Source: Anaerolineae bacterium (GTDB lineage: Bacteria; Chloroflexota; Anaerolineae; DRVO01). From it: 43,001 bases of DNA. The DNA is taken from positions 1 to 43,001 of the forward strand of contig JABLXR010000036.1 in assembly GCA_013178015.1 (NCBI GenBank). Reading direction: 5' to 3'. The first letter of the stretch is position 1; every line of letters begins with the position of its first letter. Positions 1 through 8,244 of the stretch are shown here, in pieces. Position numbers and translations under genes: made by a program. The notes beneath the pieces are model-generated. The model made no database searches, was not told the DNA's origin, and was given only the letters and a program-made list of their open reading frames with translations.

Positions 1-1
1 G

Positions 2-132
2 GGACAGCGCGCGTGGGCGCGCGCACTCCTCCAAGGAAGGTGTACCTGCGGTGCAGTCGGGGCTGGCTCGCCTAATCCGAGCGCAGCGACGGCGCTGGTC
101 GGCATGTGTCCCCCCGATCCTGAGCTGTTACA
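2..132. repeat. Intergenic repeat, copy A
   Basis: Non-coding block downstream of the malic enzyme gene. It matches a second block at 8686-8830 in the same orientation. Over 9-61 against 8695-8747 the two align without gaps and agree at 43 of 53 positions, sharing gcgcgtgggcgc, aaggaagg and tgcagtcggg at identical spacing. Weaker similarity continues to about 132, with a gap of roughly ten bases. The rest of the gap up to 255 holds a G/C-rich inverted repeat (216-238) without a T-run. Nothing shows what the block does; its left end may lie outside the window. Confidence 0.55.
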
Positions 133-255
133 GCCCGACCTGCGTCGGTCGGGGCGGGGAAATCGAGGGCTCACTGGGCAGGCGAGGCGGTGTCCTGGCA
201 GGCGGGACCGAGGGCGGGGTGCCGGGACCCCGGCCCCCGGTATGGCATGCCGGCC

Positions 256-1611
256 CTAGAGCTCCTGGGGAGGAGTGGGTATCACGCCCGAGTCCATGAG
301 CACCTGCGTCATTCGCTGGGCGTCGCCGATGGCCCGGTTTGCCGCTTGCCAGAGGTCATCGCGGGAGAGGGAGAGCCGGGCTATGCCCTCCTCTTGGGCT
401 CGCATTCCGACGGCCACCGCTTCGTGGAGGAACACTTCGCCTTCGGTCATGGAGGGGACGATGCGATCGTCGGCGAGACCGGCTTCGGTGGCGTAGTCGG
501 CGATGGCCTGGGCGGCAGCCAGGCACATGCCGTCGCTGATAGTCCTGGCCCGCACGTCCAAGGCGCCCCGGAATATGGCGGGAAAGCCGAGGGAGTTGTT
601 GAGCTGGTTGGGGAAGTCCGACCTGCCCGTGCCCACCACGCGGGCGCCCGCGTCCTTGGCCTCCCAGGGCCAGATCTCTGGGACGGGGTTGGCGCAGGGG
701 AAGACGATGGGATCAGGCGCCATTCGGCGGATCCATTCCGGCTTGATCACCCCGGGGCCGGGACGGGAGAAGCCAATGCAGACATCCGCGCCTTCGAGCG
801 CCTCCGCGGCCCCCCCTCGGACACCGGCGCGATTGCTCTCCAGCGCCACCCGCCACTTGTCCCGAAATTCATGCTTCTGGGCCTCGAGATCGGATCGCCC
901 GGAGTGGATGACGCCGCGGCTGTCCACCGCCACCAGGTTGCCGATGTCGAAGCCGCTGGCCTCCATGAGTCGAAGGGTGGCCACGTTGGCGGCGCCGAAT
1001 CCGATCATAGTCACTCGAATGTCGCCCATCGTCTTGCCCACCAGCCGCAGGGCATTGATGAGCCCGGCGAGGAGGACCGTTGCCGTCCCCTGCTGATCAT
1101 CGTGCCAGACGGGGATAGTCACCTCGGGGTCGGCGCGGAGCTCATCCAGAATGCGGAAACACTTGGGCTGGGCGAAGTCCTCCAGGTTGACGCCGCCGAA
1201 GGCAGGTTGCAGTAGCTTGACAGTACGGATGATCTCATCCGGATCCTTGGTCTGGAGACAGATGGGCACGGCGTCCACGCCGCCCAGGTACTTGAACAAG
1301 AGGGCCTTGCCCTCCATCACCGGTAGGCCGGCCTCGGGCCCTATGTCGCCCAGGCCGAGCACGCGAGTGCCGTCGCTGATCACGGCGACGCGGTTGGCCT
1401 TGTTGGTGAACTCGAATACCAGTTCCGGGTCCTTCTCGATGGCACGGCAGGGCGCAGCCACGCCGGGCGTGTACCATATACTGAAGTCGTCCAGATCCCG
1501 TACCACACACTTGGGTGCCGTCTGAGTCTTGCCCCGGTAGAAGGGGTGAAGGCGCATGGCGTCTTCGCTGGGCTTCTGAGCCTTGCTCAGGAGTTCTTGT
1601 ACGTCATTCAT
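256..1611 (-). CDS. Malic enzyme (oxidative decarboxylation of malate)
   Basis: Short-form malic enzyme, 451 residues, converting malate to pyruvate and CO2 with NAD(P) reduction in the cytoplasm. Family signatures in order: YTPGVAAP with the catalytic tyrosine near residue 48, EGKALLFKYL with the catalytic lysine, the metal site around EDFAQPKCF, VWHDDQQGTA, and a Rossmann loop GFGAANVAT. The ANPVPEIWP segment is typical of the C-terminal part. The ATG is preceded by a strong GGAGGTGA ribosome site. It starts 38 bp after the PEP carboxykinase gene on the same strand, so the two are probably co-transcribed; together they link C4 acids to pyruvate and PEP. NAD versus NADP preference cannot be read from the sequence with confidence. 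Confidence 0.93.
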   Translation of the reverse strand: MNDVQELLSKAQKPSEDAMRLHPFYRGKTQTAPKCVVRDLDDFSIWYTPGVAAPCRAIEKDPELVFEFTNKANRVAVISDGTRVLGLGDIGPEAGLPVMEGKALLFKYLGGVDAVPICLQTKDPDEIIRTVKLLQPAFGGVNLEDFAQPKCFRILDELRADPEVTIPVWHDDQQGTATVLLAGLINALRLVGKTMGDIRVTMIGFGAANVATLRLMEASGFDIGNLVAVDSRGVIHSGRSDLEAQKHEFRDKWRVALESNRAGVRGGAAEALEGADVCIGFSRPGPGVIKPEWIRRMAPDPIVFPCANPVPEIWPWEAKDAGARVVGTGRSDFPNQLNNSLGFPAIFRGALDVRARTISDGMCLAAAQAIADYATEAGLADDRIVPSMTEGEVFLHEAVAVGMRAQEEGIARLSLSRDDLWQAANRAIGDAQRMTQVLMDSGVIPTPPQEL

Positions 1612-1649
1612 GTTGTGTCACCTCCGGCGGCTAGCTCTCGGCCACGGGG

Positions 1650-3533
1650 TTAGCTGCACGCCATCTCATAGGGCCGGATCTGGTCACCCAATGCGGCGCA
1701 CGCCTCCTCAAGCCGGCGCCTCTGCTCCTCAAGGACTTCCAGAAGCACGGGCGGGGTCTCGCGCACCTGCTGGCGGTAGATGGCCGAGATGCGCTCTATC
1801 TTGGCCAGGTTCTGGGGCACCCGCAAGGTGAACTGCCTGTCGTATTCCTCGCGGGCATAGTCCCGACCCAGCACCTCCTGGAACAGGCGAACCAGGTCCT
1901 CATAGAGCGGGATGAAGCCGGTGGGAGTGCGGATGGCTTCGACTTCGTCGTGGACCCTCAGTTCCATCCACTTCAGCCACACTCGCTTGTCCAGCTTGCT
2001 GTTGAGCCAGCGGCCTTCCTCGTCCTGAAGGAAGTAGTTGACCGAGAAGATGCGCGGAGGCCGGGCCAGGCTCTGCCCCAGGCGCAGGTTGTCGGCGACG
2101 TAGCGGCCGATCGGGATAGAGAGGAAGTCCAGGTTCGACATGGGGTTGAACTCCCTCACGCCCTCGGCCCCCAGCGTGGCGGCCGTGGTCTGGGACTCGA
2201 GCGCTGCTCCCTTGGTCACGATGCCGTGGACCCAGTCGAAGGCTTCCTCGACTGGGACCCAGGTGTCATAGTCGCGGCCGCCGTAGATGATGCCTGCCAC
2301 CTCGACCCCCTGCGGGTCGTCGAGCGCCGGGTCGGTGTTCTCGAGCAGCTGCAGGGAGAGGGTAAAGCGGGCGTTCGGGTGCGAAGGAGGAATCTCCTTG
2401 CCGCCTTTGTCCAGCTTGCCCGGGAACCAGGGCCCCGTGTGGTTGATCCCTCGATCGGGCACAGGCGTCCCCTTGTCCAGCCAGTAGGGGTAACCATCCT
2501 CGGTGACGAGGACGTTGGAGAAGATCACCTCTCCGGGGGAGTGAAGCGCCTTCCAGAGGATGGGGTCGTCTTGCTCGTTGACTCCCTGAATGATGCCGAA
2601 GATGCCCTTCTCCACGTTGACGGCCCGGAGCACGCCATCCACGTTGCGTAGGTAGGCGATGTCGTCTCCCACTATGGTCTCGCCGGCCAGCATAGAGGTC
2701 GAGGTCTTGCCGCACAGAGAGGGGTAGGCGCCGGTAAAGTAGCTTACTCGCCCCCCCGGGCCGCGCACACCCATCACGAACATGTGCTCGCAGAGCCAGC
2801 CCTCTGCGGAGGCCTTCTTAATGGCCAGGCGCATGGCCAGTTTCTTCAGGCCGATAGTGTTGCCGCCATACTGGGTGTTGGCGCTGTAGACGGTATTGTC
2901 CTCGATGTCGATGAACACCCGCCGCTGTTCTATGTTCCTGCTGACGTTGTTCTCCAGCTCGCCGGCCGAATGCACGAAGCGGAAGAAGGTCGCATCCTTG
3001 CCCAGGCGGACGAACTCGTTGTAGGCCTGGCGGTACAGAAGGTCTTCGTTGTGTGCTACGTAGGCGGAGTCGGTCAGTTGCACGGCCAGGATGCTGAAAG
3101 GCGACCGCACCGGTCCCAAGGAAAAGAAGCGAACGTAGAGCGTGTGTCCACGCATGATCCCGGCCAAGCGTTCCATGATGTCGGCCAGGCCTTCGTCCCG
3201 ATCCAGTGTCTCGAACTGAGGTCCCAGTTCTAGGCCTCGGGGCAGCAGAAGCCGGGTGTTCTTGCGATCGCGGGCCTGGTCCAGAGGGCTGTCGAAGTGG
3301 TAGGTATGGCCGGGGGTGGCCAGGGGGGCCTCCTCACCGTCGCGCAGCGCAGCTTGACGAATGTACTCGATATCCGCCGGGTCGTCGGTGGCGACGAAGA
3401 CGGTGTCGGGGCGGCACAGCTCGACGAAGCGAGCCACGAAGTGGTTGACTTCGTCGTTGCCGATGCGCTGCAGCTTGGCGAACTGCTCTGGATCCAGGTT
3501 GGATCGGAGGAACTCGGTCATATCACCGGCCAT
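1650..3533 (-). CDS. pckG: Phosphoenolpyruvate carboxykinase (GTP)
   Basis: GTP-type PEP carboxykinase, 627 residues, interconverting oxaloacetate plus GTP with PEP, CO2 and GDP; the entry step of gluconeogenesis or an anaplerotic step. The phosphate-binding loop with the reactive cysteine is visible as AYPSLCGKTSTSM, near residue 270; most bacterial GTP enzymes have SACGKTN here, so this is closer to the archaeal-type subgroup. Other GTP-PEPCK stretches are present, such as the segment around FFSLGPVRSPFS and EFNPMSNLDFLSIP near the C-terminal third. The ATG at 3533 has GGAG about 10 bases upstream; an in-frame ATG four codons later is an alternative. It lies between the LarA-family gene (34 bp gap) and the malic enzyme gene (38 bp gap). 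Confidence 0.93.
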   Translation of the reverse strand: MAGDMTEFLRSNLDPEQFAKLQRIGNDEVNHFVARFVELCRPDTVFVATDDPADIEYIRQAALRDGEEAPLATPGHTYHFDSPLDQARDRKNTRLLLPRGLELGPQFETLDRDEGLADIMERLAGIMRGHTLYVRFFSLGPVRSPFSILAVQLTDSAYVAHNEDLLYRQAYNEFVRLGKDATFFRFVHSAGELENNVSRNIEQRRVFIDIEDNTVYSANTQYGGNTIGLKKLAMRLAIKKASAEGWLCEHMFVMGVRGPGGRVSYFTGAYPSLCGKTSTSMLAGETIVGDDIAYLRNVDGVLRAVNVEKGIFGIIQGVNEQDDPILWKALHSPGEVIFSNVLVTEDGYPYWLDKGTPVPDRGINHTGPWFPGKLDKGGKEIPPSHPNARFTLSLQLLENTDPALDDPQGVEVAGIIYGGRDYDTWVPVEEAFDWVHGIVTKGAALESQTTAATLGAEGVREFNPMSNLDFLSIPIGRYVADNLRLGQSLARPPRIFSVNYFLQDEEGRWLNSKLDKRVWLKWMELRVHDEVEAIRTPTGFIPLYEDLVRLFQEVLGRDYAREEYDRQFTLRVPQNLAKIERISAIYRQQVRETPPVLLEVLEEQRRRLEEACAALGDQIRPYEMACS

Positions 3534-3567
3534 CTGAACTCGACTCCTGCAGGTCTTGCTCCCGCGC

Positions 3568-4863
3568 TCAAGGGCCGTCGGGGCCTCGCAGCACGGTCAG
3601 AAGAGAGTGCGGAGCTACCAGCACGTCAGCGTCCGGTCGCGTCCACTGCCGGGCGAGGTGGAAGGCCTCTTCCATCGAGGGTGCCGCCGTCATGTGGCAC
3701 GCCTCAACCTCCTCACCCGCCTCGGTACCCACGAATATCACTCTGCACCCCTGTAAGGCTCTAGCCAGCAGGTAGGAGCGCTGCTCCCCTGCCAGGGTGA
3801 CTCGGTGGCGGAGCGCGCTCACGACCTGGTCGGGGCCGGGGTGTGCGCGCATGGCGGCAGCGAACCGCTGTTCGCCGACGCCCTGACCGACCCCCTCGGC
3901 ACAGGGGGCGGGAATGATGATGACGCCCCCGGGGGCCAGGACCGGGCTAGGGGCGAAGTAGGTGTAGGTGACGGCGCGCGACGCCTGGTAGATGTTGGCA
4001 TCCTTGGGGTGACCCACGCCGGCCACAACGATGTCGTAACGCCGGTCGAGCTGGACCTCGTATAGCTGGCGCGCCCGGGCCGCCAGGTGCTCCAAGGTCG
4101 CCTGAGGCTCACCGGCGGCTACCTCAACTACATTGCCGGCGCCATCCCTGACTACGTTGATCACGAACCGAAGCCCAGCTCTTCGAGCGGATTCGACGAG
4201 CGCTAGGTGGAAGGGGTTGTCCGCCAGGTTCCCTAACCTGACACCGTCGCGCTCGATCATCGAGGGCGAGTGGGTGGCGGCTATGGTGGGCTCGCCCCCA
4301 GCGCCGATGGCCACCGTCTTACGCCCGCCCGAGAAGCCGGCGTACTGATGCGGCTCCACGATGCCCGTGGCTAGAAGCAAGTCAGCCTCAGCGGCAGGCC
4401 GGCTAACCCACAGGGGGATGCCGTCGTGGTCGCCCAGATGGACCAGGTCGCTCACCGACCGAGGCTCCGAGTCGAGGATACGGTAAGACGACGCGACGTC
4501 GGCGCCGAGCTTAGCAGCCTTCTCCTCCGGTGTGCTCGGGCGATGCATGCCGACGCCGCAGAGGAGAACCACGTCCTGGCGCCGTATGCCGGCTTCATGA
4601 AGCTGCGCCAGCAGCGCCGAGACCAGAATCTGGTCGGGAACGTCCCGGGTGGCGTCAGTGAAGACGATGCAGACCCGCTGCCCGGGACGGGCGAGCTCCG
4701 CCAGCGAGGGGCCTGACACCGGCTGCATAAGGGCAGCCTGGGCCGCACTGGGCAAGTCCACCGCGTTCCCCAGCCTGGGCCGAACCACGTCGGCTCTCAT
4801 CCCGGGGGGGAGAGTGAACTCCATCTTGCCGGTGCCACAAGCCACCGCGAATCGTTCCTGCAT
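3568..4863 (-). CDS. larA: LarA-family nickel-pincer racemase/epimerase
   Basis: Member of the lactate racemase LarA family (DUF2088), 431 residues from the ATG at 4863. That start has GAGGT upstream and leaves a normal family length; the frame stays open 49 codons further upstream but crosses the promoter and leader hairpin. From this start, His107, His172 (VEPH), Lys182 (SGGRK) and His198 (THSP) fall almost exactly where L. plantarum LarA has His108, His174, Lys184 and His200, the residues that act in catalysis and hold the nickel-pincer nucleotide. So a working cofactor site is likely. The true substrate may be another 2-hydroxy acid. The cofactor genes larB, larC and larE are not in this window. 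First gene of a run with PEPCK and malic enzyme, which suggests hydroxy-acid or C4-acid metabolism. Confidence 0.85.
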   Translation of the reverse strand: MQERFAVACGTGKMEFTLPPGMRADVVRPRLGNAVDLPSAAQAALMQPVSGPSLAELARPGQRVCIVFTDATRDVPDQILVSALLAQLHEAGIRRQDVVLLCGVGMHRPSTPEEKAAKLGADVASSYRILDSEPRSVSDLVHLGDHDGIPLWVSRPAAEADLLLATGIVEPHQYAGFSGGRKTVAIGAGGEPTIAATHSPSMIERDGVRLGNLADNPFHLALVESARRAGLRFVINVVRDGAGNVVEVAAGEPQATLEHLAARARQLYEVQLDRRYDIVVAGVGHPKDANIYQASRAVTYTYFAPSPVLAPGGVIIIPAPCAEGVGQGVGEQRFAAAMRAHPGPDQVVSALRHRVTLAGEQRSYLLARALQGCRVIFVGTEAGEEVEACHMTAAPSMEEAFHLARQWTRPDADVLVAPHSLLTVLRGPDGP

Positions 4864-4912
4864 CAGGGGACCTCGCGCGCTGAGTACAGGTGCCTGCTGC
4901 CCATTAAGAAGT

Positions 4913-4941
4913 GAGGGGAGCGGGCTCAAGCCGCTCCCCTC
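4913..4941 (-). other. Leader hairpin upstream of larA
   Basis: Perfect 11-bp inverted repeat: GAGGGGAGCGG at 4913-4923 and CCGCTCCCCTC at 4931-4941, with a 7-base loop. It sits between the predicted larA promoter and its ribosome site, so it would form in the mRNA leader. On the minus strand it is followed by ACTTCTTAATGG, too few T residues for a strong terminator, so attenuation, mRNA protection or a protein-binding site are all possible. Confidence 0.6.
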
Positions 4942-4968
4942 GTCGGGAACTCTGCCGTAACAGGGCCC

Positions 4969-4997
4969 ATTATAGATAGACTCGAGACTCTGAGCAA
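4969..4997 (-). promoter_or_regulatory. Predicted promoter of the larA-pckG-malic enzyme run
   Basis: On the minus strand a perfect TATAAT (4974-4969) lies 17 bases after TTGCTC (4997-4992), which keeps only the TTG of the -35 consensus. Transcription would begin near 4962 and give a leader of about 100 bases containing the hairpin at 4913-4941. Confidence 0.6.
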
Positions 4998-5023
4998 AGG
5001 CGCCCGCCACACCGGCGGCGCCT
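4995..5023 (-). terminator. Probable terminator of the degV gene
   Basis: Just past the DegV stop, AGGCGCCCGCC (4998-5008) pairs with GGCGGCGCCT (5014-5023) leaving one bulged C. On the minus strand the stem is followed by TTTGCTC, a short T-run. It partly overlaps the -35 region of the larA promoter. Confidence 0.5.
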
Positions 5024-5037
5024 CTGCCTGCCGCTGC

Positions 5038-5886
5038 CTATAGCCAGTCCCGGTGGTAGTAGCCCAGGCCGATAGCTCCTGGCCCCACATGAGTACCGAT
5101 CACCGGGCTAATCTGCATCAGCTCCGGCCGGGGGCACTGGAGCTGCCGAGTGACATCGTCAGCCATCTCTGCTGCCACGTCCGGCGCCGAGGCGTGAACG
5201 ACGGCGACTCTGAGCCCCTCGCCCGTACCTCCGCGTTCGCGTGCTGTTTCCATCATGACCTGAAGCGCTCTGCGCTTACCGCGGACTTTGCCCCAGACAT
5301 CCACCACCCCTTGGTTGAGGGTGAGGATGGGCTGGATGCGGAGAACGGAGGCCGCCAGGGCGCTGGCGTTCCCGATCCGGCCTCCCTTCTGCAAGTACCT
5401 GAACGTTTCTATGGTGAAGAGTATCTGCGAACGAGCTTTCAGGACCTCGAGGTCCTGGACCACCTCCTGCATGGTCGCTCCCTGCGCGGCCTTCTCGGCG
5501 GCGTGCTCTACCATGAAAGCCTGTAGGGCCGAGGTAGTCCAGGAGTCGAAGACGGTAACGGGCAAGTCAGGCAGGGCTCGCTGGGCAGCCGTCGCCGAGG
5601 CCACTGTGCCGCTAAGCTTGCTGGAGATGAGGATGGCGATCACCTGGCTACCATCCTGGCTCAGGCGGCGAAAGGCATCCTCGAACTCGCTGGCGGGTGG
5701 CTGAGAGGTGGTGGGGAGGGTCTCGCAGTGTGGAAGCAGCCGGTAGAACTCCTCCGCGGTGATGTCCACCTGATCCCGGTAGGTGATGTCGGGGAAGATG
5801 ACGCGAAGCGGCACGACCTCGATGCCGTAGCGCTCCACTACGGCGGTAGGGACGTTCGCGGTGCTGTCTGTCACTATCCGAATCAC
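5038..5886 (-). CDS. degV: DegV family (FakB-type) fatty-acid-binding protein
   Basis: DegV-family protein of 282 residues, the usual family size. These cytoplasmic proteins bind a fatty acid; FakB members present it to the kinase FakA for phosphorylation and entry into phospholipid synthesis. Family marks: DSTANVP at residues 7-13, TSQPPASEF near residue 60, the LSGT serine/threonine loop, and GTHVGPGAIG near the C-terminus. The start is the GTG at 5886 (VIRIVTDST), with a G-run ribosome site; the frame is open 37 codons further upstream but those residues look untranslated and lie beyond the family start. It diverges from fabF, another lipid gene. No FakA/DhaK-like partner is in the window, so the FakB role is inferred from family membership. 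Confidence 0.88.
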   Translation of the reverse strand: MIRIVTDSTANVPTAVVERYGIEVVPLRVIFPDITYRDQVDITAEEFYRLLPHCETLPTTSQPPASEFEDAFRRLSQDGSQVIAILISSKLSGTVASATAAQRALPDLPVTVFDSWTTSALQAFMVEHAAEKAAQGATMQEVVQDLEVLKARSQILFTIETFRYLQKGGRIGNASALAASVLRIQPILTLNQGVVDVWGKVRGKRRALQVMMETARERGGTGEGLRVAVVHASAPDVAAEMADDVTRQLQCPRPELMQISPVIGTHVGPGAIGLGYYHRDWL

Positions 5887-6017
5887 TGTATCCCCCCAAT
5901 GTGCTCCGAGCAGCGCTCTGGCACCGTCTGCGGCCCCTCCCGGCGGAAAGCCGCGGCCCGGACCGGCGTATAGTGCCCGGCGGACTGACCCAAGCATCGC
6001 GCCAAGGAGAATACACC

Positions 6018-6047
6018 ATCCTAGCCCGGCAGGCGCACCTTTGTCAA
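6018..6047 (-). promoter_or_regulatory. Predicted degV promoter
   Basis: Minus-strand TTGACA (6047-6042, perfect -35) with TAGGAT (6023-6018, four of six) after an 18-base spacer. The predicted leader to the GTG start is about 125 bases. The -35 lies on top of the plus-strand -35 of fabF. Confidence 0.55.
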
Positions 6048-6070
6048 CGGAGTTGAGCCCATGATAGACT
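6041..6070 (+). promoter_or_regulatory. Predicted fabF promoter
   Basis: TTGTCA (6041-6046, five of six) and TAGACT (6065-6070, four of six) with an 18-base spacer, about 55 bases before the fabF start. It shares its -35 bases with the divergent degV promoter. Confidence 0.45.
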
Positions 6071-6129
6071 AGCGGCGCTCCGAGGCGGCTCGACTGGCCG
6101 GCTCAATTCTGTTGGAGTACGCCTTGCAT

Positions 6130-7386
6130 ATGCCTTCCCCTCGCAACGAGAGGCACCGGGTCGTGGTCACGGGCATGGGCGTAGTGTCGCCCCTGGGCAA
6201 TGCCGTGGGGGAGCTGTGGCGCCGCCTACTGGCCGGCGAGTGTGGCATACAGCCTATCCGCGACTGGGATACGGACGGTTACCCCGCCCGGGTAGCCGGG
6301 ATAGTGGAGGGGTTCGACGCAACGCGCTACATGGACCGCCAGCAGTCGCGGCGGATGGAGCGCTTCGCTCAGTTTGCGCTGGCCGCCTCAACTGACGCGG
6401 TGAGCGATGCTGGCCTGGACCTGGAGGACGTGGACCGGGACCGCATGGGGATCATCATCGGATCCGCCATCGCCGGCGTGCCTGTGATTGAGCGCGAGTC
6501 CCAGACGCTGGCAGCGTCGGGCCCGCGCAAGGTCAGCCCTATGCTGATCCCTTCGGTGATCGGCAACATGGCAGGGTGCCTGGTCTCGATAGCCCTGGGG
6601 GTGCAGGGACCGGTTCTCTGTCCCGTGGGTGCGTGCGCCACTGGGTGTATCGCGGTGGGGGATGCCTTTGACAGGATCTCGGCCGGGGCTCTCGATCTGG
6701 CGCTAGCGGGTGGCTCCGAGTCGGTCACCACTCCTCTCGCGGTGGCGTCGTTCGGGCGGCTTGGTGCTCTCTCTCGGCGCTACGATGACATGAGCCTGAC
6801 CTGTCGGCCGTTCGATGTGGACCGGGATGGGACGGTGCTGGCGGAGGGGGCGGCAGTATTGCTGCTGGAGAGCGAGGAGCATGCTCGGGCCCGAGGGGCC
6901 CGCATCCTGGCGGAGCTGCTGGGCTATGGTGTCACTGCGGATGCCTACCACGTGGCAGCGCCAGACCCGGACGGGACAGGGGCGGCCAAAGCCATGCGAG
7001 CGGCGCTAGCACGTGGTGAGGTCTCGCCGGAGGCCGTCTCTTACGTGTGCGCTCACGGAACCGGCACGCCGCTCAATGACATCTCGGAGAGCCGAGCCAT
7101 CGCCGCTGTATTCGGGGAGGCGGCCCCGAACGTGCCTGTGTCTTCGAACAAGCACGCGCTTGGTCACACGCTGGGGGCGGCAGGCGCCATCTCCTCTGTG
7201 GTGGCCGTGCAGGCTCTTCGGGAGGGGATCATCCCCGGTACGTTGAATCTGCGCCAGAAGGACCCTGAGTGTATCGTCAACGCGGTGCACGAGAACGTGA
7301 AGACTGAGGTCAAGACGGTGCTGGTGAACGCGTTTGGCTTTGGAGGGCAGAACGCCTCGCTCGTCTACCGCCGCTGGCGCGACTGA
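6130..7386 (+). CDS. fabF: 3-oxoacyl-ACP synthase II (FabF)
   Basis: Condensing enzyme of type II fatty acid synthesis: joins malonyl-ACP to a growing acyl-ACP, releasing CO2. From the ATG at 6130 it has 418 residues. The catalytic triad is complete: Cys169 in GACATG, His309 in CAHGTGTPLND and His346 in KHALGHTLGAAG, matching E. coli FabF Cys163/His303/His340 with a constant offset; the C-terminal NAFGFGGQNAS is also typical. A TTG at 6112 in the same frame is an alternative start; the only ribosome-site-like GGAG (6114-6117) is 12 bases before the ATG, so the start is uncertain by six codons. It stands apart from any fab cluster, divergent from degV. The active-site loop CAHGTGTPLND has G where most enzymes have S. 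Confidence 0.93.
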   Translation: MPSPRNERHRVVVTGMGVVSPLGNAVGELWRRLLAGECGIQPIRDWDTDGYPARVAGIVEGFDATRYMDRQQSRRMERFAQFALAASTDAVSDAGLDLEDVDRDRMGIIIGSAIAGVPVIERESQTLAASGPRKVSPMLIPSVIGNMAGCLVSIALGVQGPVLCPVGACATGCIAVGDAFDRISAGALDLALAGGSESVTTPLAVASFGRLGALSRRYDDMSLTCRPFDVDRDGTVLAEGAAVLLLESEEHARARGARILAELLGYGVTADAYHVAAPDPDGTGAAKAMRAALARGEVSPEAVSYVCAHGTGTPLNDISESRAIAAVFGEAAPNVPVSSNKHALGHTLGAAGAISSVVAVQALREGIIPGTLNLRQKDPECIVNAVHENVKTEVKTVLVNAFGFGGQNASLVYRRWRD

Positions 7387-7422
7387 AGTGGGGCCAGTCG
7401 GAGTCTCGCTGGGGGTAGTCCG

Positions 7423-8244
7423 GTGCGGATGAAGGCCAGTTGGGGCCGGGTGGTCTTCTGCCTGGCCTGGATGATAGTGTGCCTACTTCTCTGGCCCTTG
7501 GGGGCGCTGGCGCAGGAGTCGGTAGCCGACATCAGCTCACCGCAGCCGGGCGCCACCGTGCGGGAGATCGTGGTGGTCACGGGCACGGCACTGCATCCCC
7601 GCTTCAGCTTCTATAAGGTGGAATACGCTGTAGAGCCCGGGTCCAACTGGGTGGTCATCGGCGATACCCGACCCACCCAGGTGCGGGACGGGGTGCTGGT
7701 GGAATGGAACACCCGCGCGGTTCCGGATGGAAGCTACAGCTTGCGGCTCGTGGTGGTGGACGAGACCGGCAACTACATCGAGGACGTGGTGCGCCAGGTG
7801 GTGGTAGCCAACACCGCACCGGCCGAGACTGAGACCCCGACGGTTACCGGGACGCCGCCGGAGGTGCTGACGGCTACGGCGGAGGCAGGGCCCACGCTCA
7901 CCCCCACGCCAGTGCCGCCCACGCCGACGGTGGTCATCGAGCTGCCTTCAGTGGGCAGTCCTACCGTCGCCGCCACCAGCACCAGCTCTCTCACTGCTGG
8001 GCCCACCGCATTGCCAACAACGGCTGACCCGCGGCAGGGCACTGGCGACGCGGTGGTGGAACTGGTGACGGGCGCGATCTCAGAGGTGGTGGAAGCCACG
8101 GGGATCTCCAGTGCCTTCCGCGGAGTGGGATCGGCAGTGGTCAACGGGGCGCTCGTGGCGGTAGGTGCCTTCGCGGTGGTCGGGGTGCTGGCCCTGGTTC
8201 GGCAATTGGCGTTGACTCTGTACCACATGATGGTGCGCCGTTGA
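7423..8244 (+). CDS. Exported Ig-like protein with Thr/Pro linker and C-terminal membrane anchor
   Basis: Unrecognised envelope protein of about 273 residues. Visible parts in order: a signal peptide (hydrophobic stretch near residues 10-28, cleavage after GALAQ), a beta-rich Ig-like or Big-type domain near residues 35-130 with patterns such as SPQPGATV and PDGSYSLRLVV, a linker rich in Thr, Pro, Ala and Val near 135-210, and a hydrophobic segment near 240-265 followed by basic residues, which would hold the C-terminus in the membrane. The GTG at 7423 and the ATG two codons later are both possible starts. The gene follows fabF by 36 bp but has no clear functional tie to it. Such linkers are frequent in Chloroflexota surface proteins. 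Confidence 0.7.
   Translation: MRMKASWGRVVFCLAWMIVCLLLWPLGALAQESVADISSPQPGATVREIVVVTGTALHPRFSFYKVEYAVEPGSNWVVIGDTRPTQVRDGVLVEWNTRAVPDGSYSLRLVVVDETGNYIEDVVRQVVVANTAPAETETPTVTGTPPEVLTATAEAGPTLTPTPVPPTPTVVIELPSVGSPTVAATSTSSLTAGPTALPTTADPRQGTGDAVVELVTGAISEVVEATGISSAFRGVGSAVVNGALVAVGAFAVVGVLALVRQLALTLYHMMVRR

Noticed and set aside
216-238. GGGG-GCCGGG / CCCGGC-CCCC inverted repeat after the malic enzyme gene
   Set aside because: No T-run on the minus strand and needs a bulge; too weak to call a terminator.
190-1215. 341-codon plus-strand open frame over the malic enzyme gene
   Set aside because: Lies antisense to a clear malic enzyme; its translation has no family motif and is Gly/Ala/Arg/His-rich as expected of high-GC antisense frames.
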